Assembly: GCA_945863885.1 (NCBI GenBank)
Contig: CAMAZY010000001.1
Location: 1-64,000 of the forward strand
Source of the DNA: an uncultured Clostridia bacterium
Lineage (GTDB): Bacteria; Bacillota; Clostridia; Oscillospirales; Acutalibacteraceae
Reading direction: 5' to 3'
Length of the DNA stretch: 64,000 nt
The notes under the pieces: generated by a model
Seen by the model: only the letters and a program-made list of their open reading frames with translations
Database searches by the model: none
What the model was told of the DNA's origin: nothing
In this document: piece after piece, positions 35,633-45,100 of the stretch
Layout: each line of letters opens with the position of its first letter
How positions within the stretch are numbered: the stretch's first letter is position 1
Program-made: the position numbers and the translations under genes

Positions 35633-37111
35633 ATGAGCAGCAAGAGCATTTATAATTCTATTGCAACAAGAACACAGGGCGACATATATATCGGGGTAGT
35701 CGGCCCGGTGCGAACAGGGAAGTCATCGTTTATAAAACGGTTTATGGACGTACTTGTTTTGCCGAATATTACCGATCAAAGCAAGAAAGACAGAGCAACC
35801 GATGAGCTTCCGCAGTCATCAGCCGGCAGAACCATTATGACAACTGAGCCGAAATTCATTCCCGAAAATGCGGTTGAACTGACGCTTGAAGGCAACGCAA
35901 AATGTAACGTCAGACTGATTGACTGTGTCGGATATATTGTTCCGAGTTCGCTCGGCTACATTGAAAACGACAATCCGAGAATGGTCAAAACGCCATGGTT
36001 TGATAAAGATATCCCGTTTAATATGGCTGCCGAAATCGGGACGCAAAAGGTCATTACGGAGCATTCAACAATCGGACTTGTCGTAACGACCGACGGGTCA
36101 ATCGGTGAAATCCCGAGGCAGGAATACGAGGAAGCGGAAGAACGGGTAATTAACGAGCTTAAGCAAATCGAAAAACCGTTTGTCGTGCTCCTGAACTGTG
36201 TCAATCCGTCAAGTGCTCAAAGCAAAGCTTTAGCTGCCGAACTGTCAGATAAATACGAAGTCAACGTGATGCCCGTCAACTGCATGGAATTGAGCGTCGA
36301 TGAAATCGAAACCATTCTGACCGGTCTTTTGTATGAGTTCCCGATTAAAGAGCTTAAGATTGATTTTGCGCCGTGGGTATCGAAGCTTGAAAAGGGAAAC
36401 GCATTAAAAACCGAAATATTCGATTCGGTTTATGAAAGTGCGAAAAAGCTTAAAAAAGTCCGGGACGCAAAGCAATTTTTAAGCACCATGACGCGGCTTG
36501 AAAGCATTTCGGACGGAAGAATCTGCAGTGTCGACCTGTCCTGCGGCAGTGTAAAAATCGCCTTGACAGTTAAGCCGGAATTGTTCTATAAGACGTTGAG
36601 TGAAAAATGCGGAATCGAAATCAAAGATGAACTTGAACTGTTCGGCAATATGCTTGAACTTGCCAAAATGAAAAAGGAGTATACACGCTTCAAAGAGGCT
36701 CTTGATGAGGTAGAACGCACCGGCTACGGAATTGTGATGCCGACGATGCAGGAATTAAAGCTTGAAGAGCCGGAAATCGTCCGTCAGGGCGGACGGTACG
36801 GCGTACGGCTTCAGGCTTCGGCACCGTCGATACATATGATGAAAGCGAATATTACGACACAGGTTGCACCGATTGTCGGCTCGGAAAGTCAGTCCGAAGA
36901 ACTGATTATGTATCTTCTCAAAGAGTTCGAAGAGAATCCGTCTAAAATCTGGGAATCGGATATTTTCGGCAAATCGCTTAACAGCCTTGTGAATGAAGGC
37001 CTGCATAATAAGCTTTATAAAATGCCGGCCGATGCCCGAAAGAAGCTTCAGGAAACGATTGAAAGAGTCATCAACGAGGGCTGCAGCGGGCTGATTTGCA
37101 TCATCTTATAA
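35633..37111 (+). CDS. spoIVA: Stage IV sporulation protein A, spore coat ATPase
   Basis: SpoIVA is the ATP-hydrolysing protein that polymerises on the forespore surface to form the basement layer of the spore coat and is needed for cortex assembly. ATG 35633 is chosen because GGAGG at 35622-35626 is 6 bp upstream; the protein is then exactly 492 residues, the same length as Bacillus SpoIVA. The N-terminal TRAFAC-like ATPase has the Walker A motif GPVRTGKS with K30. The C-terminal end (EGCSGLICIIL) is hydrophobic, as in the family where it anchors to SpoVM. SpoVM, a tiny peptide, was not found in the window. Spaced by terminators on both sides, it is a single-gene unit. Confidence 0.97.
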   Translation: MSSKSIYNSIATRTQGDIYIGVVGPVRTGKSSFIKRFMDVLVLPNITDQSKKDRATDELPQSSAGRTIMTTEPKFIPENAVELTLEGNAKCNVRLIDCVGYIVPSSLGYIENDNPRMVKTPWFDKDIPFNMAAEIGTQKVITEHSTIGLVVTTDGSIGEIPRQEYEEAEERVINELKQIEKPFVVLLNCVNPSSAQSKALAAELSDKYEVNVMPVNCMELSVDEIETILTGLLYEFPIKELKIDFAPWVSKLEKGNALKTEIFDSVYESAKKLKKVRDAKQFLSTMTRLESISDGRICSVDLSCGSVKIALTVKPELFYKTLSEKCGIEIKDELELFGNMLELAKMKKEYTRFKEALDEVERTGYGIVMPTMQELKLEEPEIVRQGGRYGVRLQASAPSIHMMKANITTQVAPIVGSESQSEELIMYLLKEFEENPSKIWESDIFGKSLNSLVNEGLHNKLYKMPADARKKLQETIERVINEGCSGLICIIL

Positions 37112-37114
37112 TAA

Positions 37115-37160
37115 AGAGCCTTTTGCATTTGAGAAATCATGTGTAAAAGGCTTTATTTAA
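37115..37160 (+). terminator. Intrinsic terminator after spoIVA
   Basis: AGCCTTTTGCAT pairs with GTGTAAAAGGCT (stem of 12 bp including two G-U pairs, loop of 12 bases), followed by TTATTTAA. It begins 4 bp after the stop codon. Confidence 0.7.
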
Positions 37161-37162
37161 TA

Positions 37163-37191
37163 TTGAAAAATGAAGTTTGTTGTGATAATAT
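37163..37191 (+). promoter_or_regulatory. Possible sigma-A promoter for the FAD oxidoreductase gene
   Basis: TTGAAA (37163-37168) and TAATAT (37186-37191) are 17 bp apart; an alternative minus-10, GATAAT, gives 15 bp. Located 37 bp before the start codon, just after the spoIVA terminator. Confidence 0.4.
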
Positions 37192-37227
37192 TAATTTAAT
37201 ACGAAGAAAGTATAAAGGAGAAAAAGT

Positions 37228-38556
37228 ATGGGAAAACGAATCATTGTGGCCGGAGCCGGGCACGGCGGAATCGCCGCCGCCTCGATGCTTTCCAAAAGGG
37301 GCTTTGACGTTACCGTTTATGAAAAAAGCAGCGAGGAAGCCCTCGGCTATGACTGGACGGACATTTTTGACAGAAACGGCTTTGTCGCCGCCGAAATGGA
37401 GGTACCGCCAAAGGAGTTGTACAATTTAAAGCACGATATGACGTTCTACGGTCCGTCCATGACAACGGCTCTTCATCAGGACACACCCAAAGATCAGCTT
37501 GAAATTCAGATGGAGCGAAAAGACATTTACCGGTATCTTATCGCAAACGCCAAAAACAACGGGGTAAAATTCAAGTTCGGTACAACCGTCGAAAAGCCGA
37601 TTATTTTCGGTAACCGTGTTGTCGGAATCAAGACCGACAAGGCAGTTGAGTTTGCTGATTTAGTCATTGATGCTTGCGGTATTGATTCGGCTTTGCGAAC
37701 CAAGCTTCCGGCATCTTTCGGGATTCAGAACGAAACCGCAGGCTATGAAAGATTTTATGTCTACCGTGCGTTTTTCAATAAGACCGCCGAGGTTGACGAT
37801 ATTGATAAATTCAAGGTGCTGATGCTGCACGACAATAAACTCGGAATCTGCTGGGTTGCGACTGAAGAGAACTATACCGATGTCCTGATCGGACGTTTTC
37901 AGCCGCTTGACCAAAGAGAAGTTGACGAAACAATCGAAAAGCTCAGACAGGAGAACCCGTCAATCGGAACAGTTGTTGTAAGAGGCGGTCAGTTCGTCAA
38001 CATTCCCGTCAGACAGCCCCTTGGTATCCTTGTCGCCGACGGTTACGCCGCAATCGGAGACAGTGCCTTTATGACGGTACCGATTATCGGCTCGGGAATC
38101 GCCAACAGCCTGAAAGCGGCAAGAATTCTTGCCGACGCCGTATCTGCCGATAAAGACTGCGCCTTCAGTGCGGCTTCACTCTGGAAGTATCAGACCGATT
38201 TTTATAAGGAGATCGGCTCCGGTCTTGCCCCGCTTGCGTGTGTAAAGCTTATGCTGACAAGACTTGAAGGCAGCGACCTTGATTACATGTTTGACAACGG
38301 CATTCTGAATGCCGACGACATAACAATCGGTGCCGATTCAACAAATCTCGGAGCAATGCTTTCCGGTATGAGCCCGGACGATATTAAAATCAAACTTTCG
38401 GGGCTTGTCAAGAATAAAACCGTCCTTTCAAAGGTTGCCCGTATGGGTATTGAATTGGTAAAAGCGACGGCGGTGACAGCCGCTATGCCCAAAACTTACG
38501 AAAAAGAGAAAGTCTTGAAGTGGGTGAAAAGCTATAACGACTGCTTTAAGCACTGA
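37228..38556 (+). CDS. FAD-dependent oxidoreductase (geranylgeranyl reductase-like)
   Basis: A 442-residue flavoprotein with an N-terminal Rossmann dinucleotide motif GAGHGG at 9-14 and the E/YEKSS ribose-binding end of the second strand. A second FAD motif (GDSAFMTVPIIGSGIANS, about residues 275-292) follows. This is the architecture of the p-hydroxybenzoate hydroxylase/geranylgeranyl reductase superfamily. The C-terminal 100 residues have no feature I recognise. It has its own promoter region and shares a bidirectional terminator with the YfcC gene. Its neighbours (spoIVA upstream, a carrier downstream on the other strand) give no pathway clue, so the substrate is unknown. ATG start with AAAGGAG. 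Confidence 0.75.
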   Translation: MGKRIIVAGAGHGGIAAASMLSKRGFDVTVYEKSSEEALGYDWTDIFDRNGFVAAEMEVPPKELYNLKHDMTFYGPSMTTALHQDTPKDQLEIQMERKDIYRYLIANAKNNGVKFKFGTTVEKPIIFGNRVVGIKTDKAVEFADLVIDACGIDSALRTKLPASFGIQNETAGYERFYVYRAFFNKTAEVDDIDKFKVLMLHDNKLGICWVATEENYTDVLIGRFQPLDQREVDETIEKLRQENPSIGTVVVRGGQFVNIPVRQPLGILVADGYAAIGDSAFMTVPIIGSGIANSLKAARILADAVSADKDCAFSAASLWKYQTDFYKEIGSGLAPLACVKLMLTRLEGSDLDYMFDNGILNADDITIGADSTNLGAMLSGMSPDDIKIKLSGLVKNKTVLSKVARMGIELVKATAVTAAMPKTYEKEKVLKWVKSYNDCFKH

Positions 38557-38571
38557 GGCAAAAAACCGAAT

Positions 38572-38607
38572 AAAAAAGTGAAGCCGGGTTTGGCTTCACT
38601 TTTTTTG
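38572..38607. terminator. Bidirectional intrinsic terminator
   Basis: GTGAAGCC (38578-38585) pairs with GGCTTCAC (38592-38599), flanked by a run of six A on the left and eight T on the right, so it ends transcripts from both convergent genes (FAD oxidoreductase and YfcC). Confidence 0.9.
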
Positions 38608-38617
38608 CCGGTAAATA

Positions 38618-40102
38618 TCAATGATATCCGATGGCGACGGCAATCAGTATCAGAATGATTGAGGCTGCAAACTCCAAGACAAACAACTTCCACATAAACC
38701 GCATGTATTTTGAATACGGAATGTTGATAAGCCCGATTGCAATAATCATGATACCGCTCGTCGGAAAAAGAATATTACAAAGGCCGTCGCTTAAGCAAAA
38801 CGCAAGCACAAGGCTTTGTCTCTCGATAGCGAGCATATCAACCAACGGAAGTAAAATCGGCATGAGCAGAAATGCTTTTGCTGTTCCGCTTCCGATGAAA
38901 AATTCAAAGAAACAGATAACAAAAAATATTGCAATTAAAGATTCATACGGCCCCAAGCCCTCAATAAAATTGTATACGTAATACAGAATCGTATCAATTA
39001 TCATGCCCCGTTTTAAAACATAGGTAATACTGATAATAAAAATAATCAGCGGAGCGCAGGGGAGGATCGCTTTTGCGCCGTCAACAAAGCCCGAGAAAAG
39101 CTCTTTCCCTTTCATACCGGAAATCTTACCGGCCCGAAGTCCTCCGACCGTGAATAAAATTGCCATCGAAATCAGCGGTAAATTGCTTAAAATATCGGAA
39201 ATGCTTTCATTTTGAATCACACGCTGTCCGATAAACGATAAAAACGTTATCAGGAATACTGCCGAAATACAAAGGACAAAAGTTTTGGTCGCTTTTCCCA
39301 AATTCAGATTTTGCAGTGCTTTTGCGGTTTCTTCCTCGTCAAGAAACCGCTTGCGAAGTTCGATATCCGATTCAAATACAAGTGATTTTTTCGGATTCTT
39401 TTCAATCCGTTTCGCATAAAGGACAAGAAAGCCGGTAAGAATTGCATATATGACAGCAAAAACAACAACCCGGTAAATGAGCCCCGAGAACATCGGAAGA
39501 TTTGCCATCGACTGCACGATGCCGACGTTGAACGGATTAAAGGTCGCCGCCGCATAACCGAATGCGATTGCAACAAGGCTGAAGCCCAAGCCCACAAACG
39601 AATCCCAGCCTAATGAAAGCGATATCGCAACGGCAAGCGGAACCAAGGTGACCGATTCTTCAAGAATGCCGGCAAAGGAGCTGAGAGCCATACAGGCGAG
39701 AACCATCACGGCAAGAAGCGCATACTTTTTCTTTTCATATTTTCCGACAATCGTTGTCATAATATATTTCAGAACGCCGCTTTTGTCAAGTACAAGAAAG
39801 GTACCGCCGATGATGGTAATAAAAAGAATAATGATAACGCCGGTCATAGCGTCTGAGGTTGCAAAAATGAACGCTTCAACGGGAGCCAAAAATACACGCC
39901 AGAACGAATACCCGACTTCGCTTCTGTCAATCCGGTGGTAAGTACCGTTGATGATTGAGCCGTCCGAAGCGGTGTCATATACACCGGTCGGTACAATCTG
40001 TGTCAGAACACCGGCGAATACTATAATGCCGATAAGCAGCACGGTGATTCCGATTAACGTTTTTTTGTCAATTTTCAGGCCTTGATTTTTCTTGTTTTCC
40101 AT
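38618..40102 (-). CDS. yfcC: YfcC-family membrane carrier (DcuC-like)
   Basis: A 494-residue integral membrane protein with about 12 hydrophobic segments, of the YfcC/DcuC group of ion-coupled carriers. Members are annotated as anaerobic C4-dicarboxylate carriers or basic amino-acid (arginine/ornithine) antiporters. The N-terminal segment ends in QIVPTGVYDT, a typical YfcC opening. The re-entrant AGILEESVTLVPLAVA and IGSGTAKAFLLMPILLPL segments follow. ATG 40102 is preferred over GTG 40111 because GGTGAAAG lies just upstream of it; both starts have weak sites. It follows the PHP gene by 15 bp on the same strand, so the two may be cotranscribed. The substrate is not known from sequence. Confidence 0.8.
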   Translation of the reverse strand: MENKKNQGLKIDKKTLIGITVLLIGIIVFAGVLTQIVPTGVYDTASDGSIINGTYHRIDRSEVGYSFWRVFLAPVEAFIFATSDAMTGVIIILFITIIGGTFLVLDKSGVLKYIMTTIVGKYEKKKYALLAVMVLACMALSSFAGILEESVTLVPLAVAISLSLGWDSFVGLGFSLVAIAFGYAAATFNPFNVGIVQSMANLPMFSGLIYRVVVFAVIYAILTGFLVLYAKRIEKNPKKSLVFESDIELRKRFLDEEETAKALQNLNLGKATKTFVLCISAVFLITFLSFIGQRVIQNESISDILSNLPLISMAILFTVGGLRAGKISGMKGKELFSGFVDGAKAILPCAPLIIFIISITYVLKRGMIIDTILYYVYNFIEGLGPYESLIAIFFVICFFEFFIGSGTAKAFLLMPILLPLVDMLAIERQSLVLAFCLSDGLCNILFPTSGIMIIAIGLINIPYSKYMRFMWKLFVLEFAASIILILIAVAIGYH

Positions 40103-40117
40103 TTCTTTCACCGACCG

Positions 40118-40924
40118 TTACGTAATGTCTATCAGTTTTTTCTCCCGGTTTATAAAAACCGTGATTTGCCCGAAACCGCATTTTCGTGCCTTTTCAATGC
40201 CCTCTTTGATTCCGGCACCGATATCATCCGTACTGTGGGCGTCCGAACCGACTGTAACGTATTTTCCGCCAAGCTGACGGTAACGAATCAGGATATTTTC
40301 GTCGGGCATTGTTCTTCCGACAGCTTGTCTTAAGCCGGAGGTGTTGATTTCTACAGCTTTTTTCTGTCTGATTATTTCCGCTAACAGTTCGTCTGTTGCT
40401 TCCTGAATGACAGAATAATCAAAATTGATCTGATATTTCCCCTGAATCCGCCGCATAGGGCAGGTGAGGTGCGCCAAAGCGTCGCAGCCATCCCATTTAG
40501 CCATTTCGTAAAGCTCGGAAAAATAGTCCTCCATAAAGCGATAAACGTCAATCTTATCGTATTCGATATCCTTGATATCAGGCATTTTCCCATGCGGATG
40601 ATGGAGGCTTGCCAGCACATAATCGTACTTGTGCGCCGAAACGATTTTATACGCAAAGCTTTTGTCAATATCCGGCTGACCGATTTCAATACCTGAAAGA
40701 ACCGTCAAGCTGTCGGAAAACCTTTCTTTCGCATCGCAGTAATCGGCAAACGCCTTCACCGTCCGGGTATCGTAGTTATCCGAATAAAATTCGTCAATTT
40801 CGCAGTGGTCGCAAAATGTGATAAGGTCAAGACCTTTTTTCACTGCGGCTTCGCACATTTGTGAAGCGGAAAATCTTCCGTCGGGTGAATTGTCGGTATG
40901 AATATGAGAATCAAAATACAGCAT
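40118..40924 (-). CDS. PHP-domain phosphatase (histidinol-phosphatase type)
   Basis: A 268-residue PHP-domain metal-dependent phosphatase, most similar in pattern to HisJ/HisK histidinol-phosphate phosphatases. The metal ligands are in DSHIHTD, FCDHCEID, GIEIGQ, SLHHPHG and GSDAHST, spread along the barrel as usual. ATG 40924 gives the normal opening MLYFDSHIHTD and has AAGAGG upstream. The longer open frame up to 41065 would add 47 residues with no ribosome binding site and no family match. There are no histidine biosynthesis genes nearby, so a different sugar-phosphate or nucleotide substrate is possible. The gene has its own promoter in the divergent gap with the DUF421 gene. Confidence 0.8.
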   Translation of the reverse strand: MLYFDSHIHTDNSPDGRFSASQMCEAAVKKGLDLITFCDHCEIDEFYSDNYDTRTVKAFADYCDAKERFSDSLTVLSGIEIGQPDIDKSFAYKIVSAHKYDYVLASLHHPHGKMPDIKDIEYDKIDVYRFMEDYFSELYEMAKWDGCDALAHLTCPMRRIQGKYQINFDYSVIQEATDELLAEIIRQKKAVEINTSGLRQAVGRTMPDENILIRYRQLGGKYVTVGSDAHSTDDIGAGIKEGIEKARKCGFGQITVFINREKKLIDIT

Positions 40925-40957
40925 TGTGAAAGCCTCTTGATTTAAAGTGATAAAACA

Positions 40958-40986
40958 ATTATACAATATATTTATGACAGCGGCAA
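40958..40986 (-). promoter_or_regulatory. Sigma-A promoter for the PHP-yfcC unit
   Basis: On the minus strand TTGCCG (plus coordinates 40981-40986) and TATAAT (40958-40963) are 17 bp apart, 33 bp before the PHP start codon. Minus-10 is perfect, minus-35 has four of six matches. Confidence 0.6.
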
Positions 40987-41059
40987 TATACATATTTTTC
41001 AAAATTTTAATGAATACTATTGCATATTTGGCGAAAGATAACCAAAAAGGAGAAAAATT

Positions 41060-41764
41060 ATGCATATTTTACAAGTTGTTCTGACTACCATTCTTTCTGT
41101 GTTCACTTTATTTTGTATAACAAGAATACTCGGTTACAGACAGTTGTCGGAGTTGAGTCTCTTTGATTATGTAAACGGTATTACAATCGGTTCTATCGCT
41201 GCTGAGCTTGCTACGGCGGAAAGAGGAGAGATCCTCACGATTTTAATCGCCATGATTATCTACGGTATGATCACACTTTTGATTGCTTTTATTACGGATA
41301 AGTCGCTGACAATGCGTAAAATGATAACCGGAAAGCCGATAACGCTTATGAAACAGGGAAAGCTTTACTACGATGGCTTCCGGAAAGCAAGGCTTGATAT
41401 CAACGAATTTTTAATGAAATGCCGCAATAACGGGTATTTTGATTTGACGCAGGTTGATACTGCGGTTCTTGAACCGAACGGAAGAGTCAGCTTCATACCG
41501 ACCGCCGCCAATAAGCCGGTGACCGTTTCCGATCTTAAAGTCAGCACCACGCAGGACACCCTTGTTGCGAATGTCATCATCGACGGAAGAATCGACAGTC
41601 ATACGCTCGGAAATCTCGGAAAAGACAAAAAGTGGCTGATTTCGAAGCTGAAGGATTTGGGGATTGACGATATTTCAAATGTTTTTCTGGCGATCTGCGA
41701 CAGCAGGGGAACGGTAACCGTTTTCGAAAAAATAAAAGGTCAGCCGAAAAATATACTGGAATAA
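41060..41764 (+). CDS. DUF421 membrane protein (YetF/YrbG family)
   Basis: A 234-residue protein of the YetF/YrbG (DUF421) family: three transmembrane helices in the first 90 residues, with the signature ITRILGYRQLSELSLFDYVNGITIGSIAA. A soluble C-terminal part has RKARLDINEFLMKCRNNGYFDLTQVDTAVLEPNG. Such proteins are frequent in spore formers, and some are made in the forespore. Their biochemical role is unknown. Start ATG has AAAAAGGAG. No promoter could be assigned with confidence in the 135-bp divergent gap upstream. A small spore protein follows after about 100 bp, which fits a sporulation context but does not prove it. Confidence 0.85.
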   Translation: MHILQVVLTTILSVFTLFCITRILGYRQLSELSLFDYVNGITIGSIAAELATAERGEILTILIAMIIYGMITLLIAFITDKSLTMRKMITGKPITLMKQGKLYYDGFRKARLDINEFLMKCRNNGYFDLTQVDTAVLEPNGRVSFIPTAANKPVTVSDLKVSTTQDTLVANVIIDGRIDSHTLGNLGKDKKWLISKLKDLGIDDISNVFLAICDSRGTVTVFEKIKGQPKNILE

Positions 41765-41860
41765 GTGATTGCTTTGAACAGTTTTTACCACTTATAAAGT
41801 TTTATACTTCGCTCAAAATAATACTGCAAACGCCAATCTATTAGATAAGGAGTGTTAAGC

Positions 41861-42061
41861 ATGGCAAAGAGCGGTAGCTCAAAGGGCATGGTTCCCGAAG
41901 CACGTGACGCTCTCGACAGATTCAAGATGGAAGCTGCTTCCGAAGTCGGCGTAAACCTCAAGCAGGGCTATAACGGCGACCTCACAGCCCGTCAGGCCGG
42001 TTCTATCGGTGGCCAGATGGTCAAGAAGATGATTGAATCTTATGAGAGAAACATGAAATAA
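41861..42061 (+). CDS. Alpha/beta-type small acid-soluble spore protein
   Basis: A 66-residue alpha/beta-type SASP, a forespore protein that saturates spore DNA and protects it from UV and heat, later degraded by the GPR protease. The family signature YNGDLTARQAGSIGGQMVKKMIE is present except that some members have S for A after T. The expected GPR cut site region reads KMEAASEVGV. In Bacillus the residue after the first Glu is usually Ile, Val or Phe, and Ala is less usual. ATG 41861 follows TAAGGAG at 9 bp; GTG 41852 is part of that site. No sigma-G promoter was clear in the 96-bp gap. A strong terminator follows. Confidence 0.93.
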   Translation: MAKSGSSKGMVPEARDALDRFKMEAASEVGVNLKQGYNGDLTARQAGSIGGQMVKKMIESYERNMK

Positions 42062-42075
42062 CCTGAACAAAGATA

Positions 42076-42111
42076 AATCCGGCGGTATTTCTACCGTCGG
42101 ATTCCCTTTTT
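42076..42111 (+). terminator. Intrinsic terminator after the spore protein gene
   Basis: AATCCGGCGGTA (42076-42087) pairs with TACCGTCGGATT (42092-42103), a 12-bp stem with one G-U pair and a 4-base loop, followed by CCCTTTTTT. It lies between two convergent genes and may also serve yfhO on the other strand, though the U-run on that side is poor. Confidence 0.88.
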
Positions 42112-45058
42112 ACTCTGTCGGCTCGTTACTGCCTTCAATCGGTTCATCAGTCACCGTAAACGACTTTGGCGTCACAGACGGTTCCGGATAAAAGATTTCC
42201 TTTTTGACTAAAGTCGAATTCTTATCAGGATAGAACACTTCTCTCTCCGGTAACCGATAACCTGATTTTTCGTCATCTTGTTTTGAAGATTCCGGTACGT
42301 CGATCACCTCTACGGATTCTTTGAACATAACGAGCTCATGATAGCTGTTATCGACTGAAGCAAACGCCGGTTTCTTAGACATCTTATTCCTGCGTCTTCT
42401 GATAAACAAAAGAGCAAGGTAGAGCAGGAACACAACCAAGGTGAAAACTGTTATTTTTATGCCGGTTGAAGCGCCGGGCGCCGAGTACTCAAATGTCACA
42501 TCGTGATTTCCTTTTTTTACCTTGACACCGATAAAGGCATCTCCGATCTTGACAATATCAGTCGAATTGACGGCTTTTCCGTCGATACTGATATTCCAGC
42601 CGGTGTCGTAAGGAATGGACGTATAGAGGACACAATCCTCCTTGGCCGTAAAGCTGCCGCTGATAAACGTGTCTTCGAACTGATCAACAAGAAGCGACTG
42701 GTTGCTTAAGATTTCATATCCTTCGTTAAGCTTTTTGTCGTCGATCGTATAAACGAACAGTCTCATGTTTCCGCTGTTGGATTCAAACGGAACGTTAATA
42801 GAGATGGTTTCACCTTTCTTATATCTTCCGAGGTCTAAAACGCAGTCATGATCGGCCGATTGCATCATAGTACCGAGAGGCGAATTTATGGTGATATCTT
42901 TTTCACTTGCACCGTCAACATGGAAATAGATATAAACATTTCCCTTCTTTTCGGTTGTGATACTGAACGTTGCGGAGGCATCGGTATCCGCTGTCGACTT
43001 ATTGAACGTGTAAACACCGTTATCTATATCGTCGGTGAAAGCGTTAACGTTGTTATAGCTGATATATGAGATCGGAAGTTTTTTAAACACATTTTCAACA
43101 CCGGTTGCCTTTTCAAAGAAATCACCCTGAACTTCAAACGGGTTAACGACCGCATATTTATCTTCAATGTACTGCCAATCCTCAATACTGTTGTCAACGC
43201 AGAAGGCGATGGGTAAATAATACTTATTTTTATAAGCAGTAAACTTATCAACTGAAGTCACTTTTTCATAGTAAGCGCTGCTTAAAACATTCGGCGTCTT
43301 GTTATTCACAATATACTTCAACGAATGCATCATGTTGTAAACCGGTGTTTGGGGATTATAGGTATAGCTGTTAATCTTATTGCTCATCATACCTAAGTGA
43401 TCCTGTAAAAGTGAAAGCTTTTCATTTGCCATCGAAGAGAAGATGGAAACACCATTGTAATTATACCAACACGGATCCATTCTGGCACGCAGATATGTCA
43501 GCTCCATGCGATAAAAGCCGTCTTTTTCAATCGTGTCGAGATTTTCTTTCAGTTCGCTGAATTCGTCGTAATCTCCGGCATAATCCTCGTATACAACATT
43601 ACACGGAATGCTTGACGTATCCGCCACAATCACTTCACTGCATGCGCATACGCAAAGTAAGACGGCAAGAGAAGCAATTTCGTATTTTTTGCTCTTGAAC
43701 ACCGTGAGCATCATTACATAAAGAACAACAAAAGCGATGGTTATATACAATGAACCCTGTGTGAAATTCTTGCTTTGAATTTTCTCGGTAAGAAATGCTA
43801 TCAGCACAATTGCGGCACCGACAACACCGATCTGTCTTGAGGTAAACTCGTTCAGTCTCATAAACGTCTTATAGGCAAGGAGGATAAGAATAAACGAGTA
43901 CATGAATGAGAACCGGTACGGAAGGTCATTCGGAAAATGCAGGCCATGCCAGATGAAGTTGAGGAAATTAAAGTTAAAAGAAATATAGAAGAAAGAGAGC
44001 AAGCCCAAAGTGGTAAGCTTTTCTTTTTTACTGATCGATTTTGTGAAGAAATAAAGCGGAGCGAGAATCAAGGTTAAAACACCGCAATAAACGTTCGGCA
44101 AAACATCGTCACCGCTGCTTCTGATCGTGGTCGAAAGGGAAGCAAAATGATTGACAAGGAAATCAAACGAGTTGAAATACGTCTTCATTTCGTCTGGGAA
44201 ATTGTTGCCGGTTGCCGAACAGGACTGAAGAACCTTATAGGTGGGAACAAGCGCAAATGCAATCAAGCCGGCGGCAAGAAGAGACGAAAACGCAAAGATA
44301 ACGCCGCTTCTGAAAAATCTGCGGTTTCTCATTTTATGAATAAGGCCTTTCGGGTGTTCACTTTTGTATTGCTCGCTGATAACCGCTTTACTCGGATAGT
44401 TTGCCGTATAGTAATAAAAGAAATAAATGACGGCAAACAGGCAAAGCATAAAGGACATATAGTAGTTCGAGAACATCGAAAGAGCAAGGGCAGCCGTGTA
44501 AAGCCCGAACTTTCCGTTATTGATGATTCTTTCAATTCCGAGGATCATCAACGGGAAAAGCACCATTGCGTCAAGCCACATAACGTTCCAGTAATAAGCC
44601 AGCATATAGGCGCAAAAGGCATAGAGAATACCGAACATAACCGTCACGGGGGACTGATTATGCTGAGATTTTCTGAGGTAGTAGGTGAAGGTAGTTGCGG
44701 CAAGAGCGGCTTTGATAAGAATCATAGCGGCGATCGCCTGAGGAACATTTTCATGCCCGAAGAACATAACAATTGCACCGATCGGGCTTGAAAGATAATT
44801 AAAATAGTTGCCTAAAAAACAGGTGCCGAGACCTGATACCCACGAATATGAGAAACTCTTATGCTCCATGATACGGTCATAAAGCTCGGCGAAAAGCGGG
44901 CCGTACTGATGATAGAGGTCCATTCTTAAGATGGTTTTGTCACCGAACGGCGTCAGACCTAAAATCATGTACATGACAAGCATCAGCCCGCATGTGGCAA
45001 AAAATGAAGCAAAAAGATATCTGTTTTTATACAGAAAACTTTCTTTCCTAATTTTCAT
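42110..45058 (-). CDS. yfhO: YfhO-family multi-pass membrane protein
   Basis: A 982-residue membrane protein of the YfhO family. About 12 transmembrane segments occupy the first 480 residues, an extracellular beta-rich domain lies between about 490 and 880, and one more helix (FTLVVFLLYLALLFI) precedes a charged tail of roughly 90 residues. The family has a GT-C glycosyltransferase-like fold; in Bacillus YfhO helps glycosylate teichoic acid. The first loop has the FGDKTILRMDLYHQYGPL segment with the conserved acidic/aromatic residues expected near the active site. The long proline/serine-rich tail is unusual but not unknown. It has its own promoter divergent from spoIIIA. The acceptor is unknown. 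Confidence 0.85.
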   Translation of the reverse strand: MKIRKESFLYKNRYLFASFFATCGLMLVMYMILGLTPFGDKTILRMDLYHQYGPLFAELYDRIMEHKSFSYSWVSGLGTCFLGNYFNYLSSPIGAIVMFFGHENVPQAIAAMILIKAALAATTFTYYLRKSQHNQSPVTVMFGILYAFCAYMLAYYWNVMWLDAMVLFPLMILGIERIINNGKFGLYTAALALSMFSNYYMSFMLCLFAVIYFFYYYTANYPSKAVISEQYKSEHPKGLIHKMRNRRFFRSGVIFAFSSLLAAGLIAFALVPTYKVLQSCSATGNNFPDEMKTYFNSFDFLVNHFASLSTTIRSSGDDVLPNVYCGVLTLILAPLYFFTKSISKKEKLTTLGLLSFFYISFNFNFLNFIWHGLHFPNDLPYRFSFMYSFILILLAYKTFMRLNEFTSRQIGVVGAAIVLIAFLTEKIQSKNFTQGSLYITIAFVVLYVMMLTVFKSKKYEIASLAVLLCVCACSEVIVADTSSIPCNVVYEDYAGDYDEFSELKENLDTIEKDGFYRMELTYLRARMDPCWYNYNGVSIFSSMANEKLSLLQDHLGMMSNKINSYTYNPQTPVYNMMHSLKYIVNNKTPNVLSSAYYEKVTSVDKFTAYKNKYYLPIAFCVDNSIEDWQYIEDKYAVVNPFEVQGDFFEKATGVENVFKKLPISYISYNNVNAFTDDIDNGVYTFNKSTADTDASATFSITTEKKGNVYIYFHVDGASEKDITINSPLGTMMQSADHDCVLDLGRYKKGETISINVPFESNSGNMRLFVYTIDDKKLNEGYEILSNQSLLVDQFEDTFISGSFTAKEDCVLYTSIPYDTGWNISIDGKAVNSTDIVKIGDAFIGVKVKKGNHDVTFEYSAPGASTGIKITVFTLVVFLLYLALLFIRRRRNKMSKKPAFASVDNSYHELVMFKESVEVIDVPESSKQDDEKSGYRLPEREVFYPDKNSTLVKKEIFYPEPSVTPKSFTVTDEPIEGSNEPTE

Positions 45059-45100
45059 CGTCTTCCTTCTTTCGTTGCTTTAGTATTTGACATTTATATA

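Noticed and set aside
41761-41805. Hairpin ATAAGTG/CACTTAT overlapping the end of the DUF421 gene
   Set aside because: Only 7 bp of AT-rich stem with a 22-base loop and no proper T-run; too weak to call a terminator.
44147-44791. 214-codon plus-strand open frame inside yfhO
   Set aside because: It is the antisense shadow of the hydrophobic part of yfhO; the translated product is Lys/Gly/His-rich without any family pattern.
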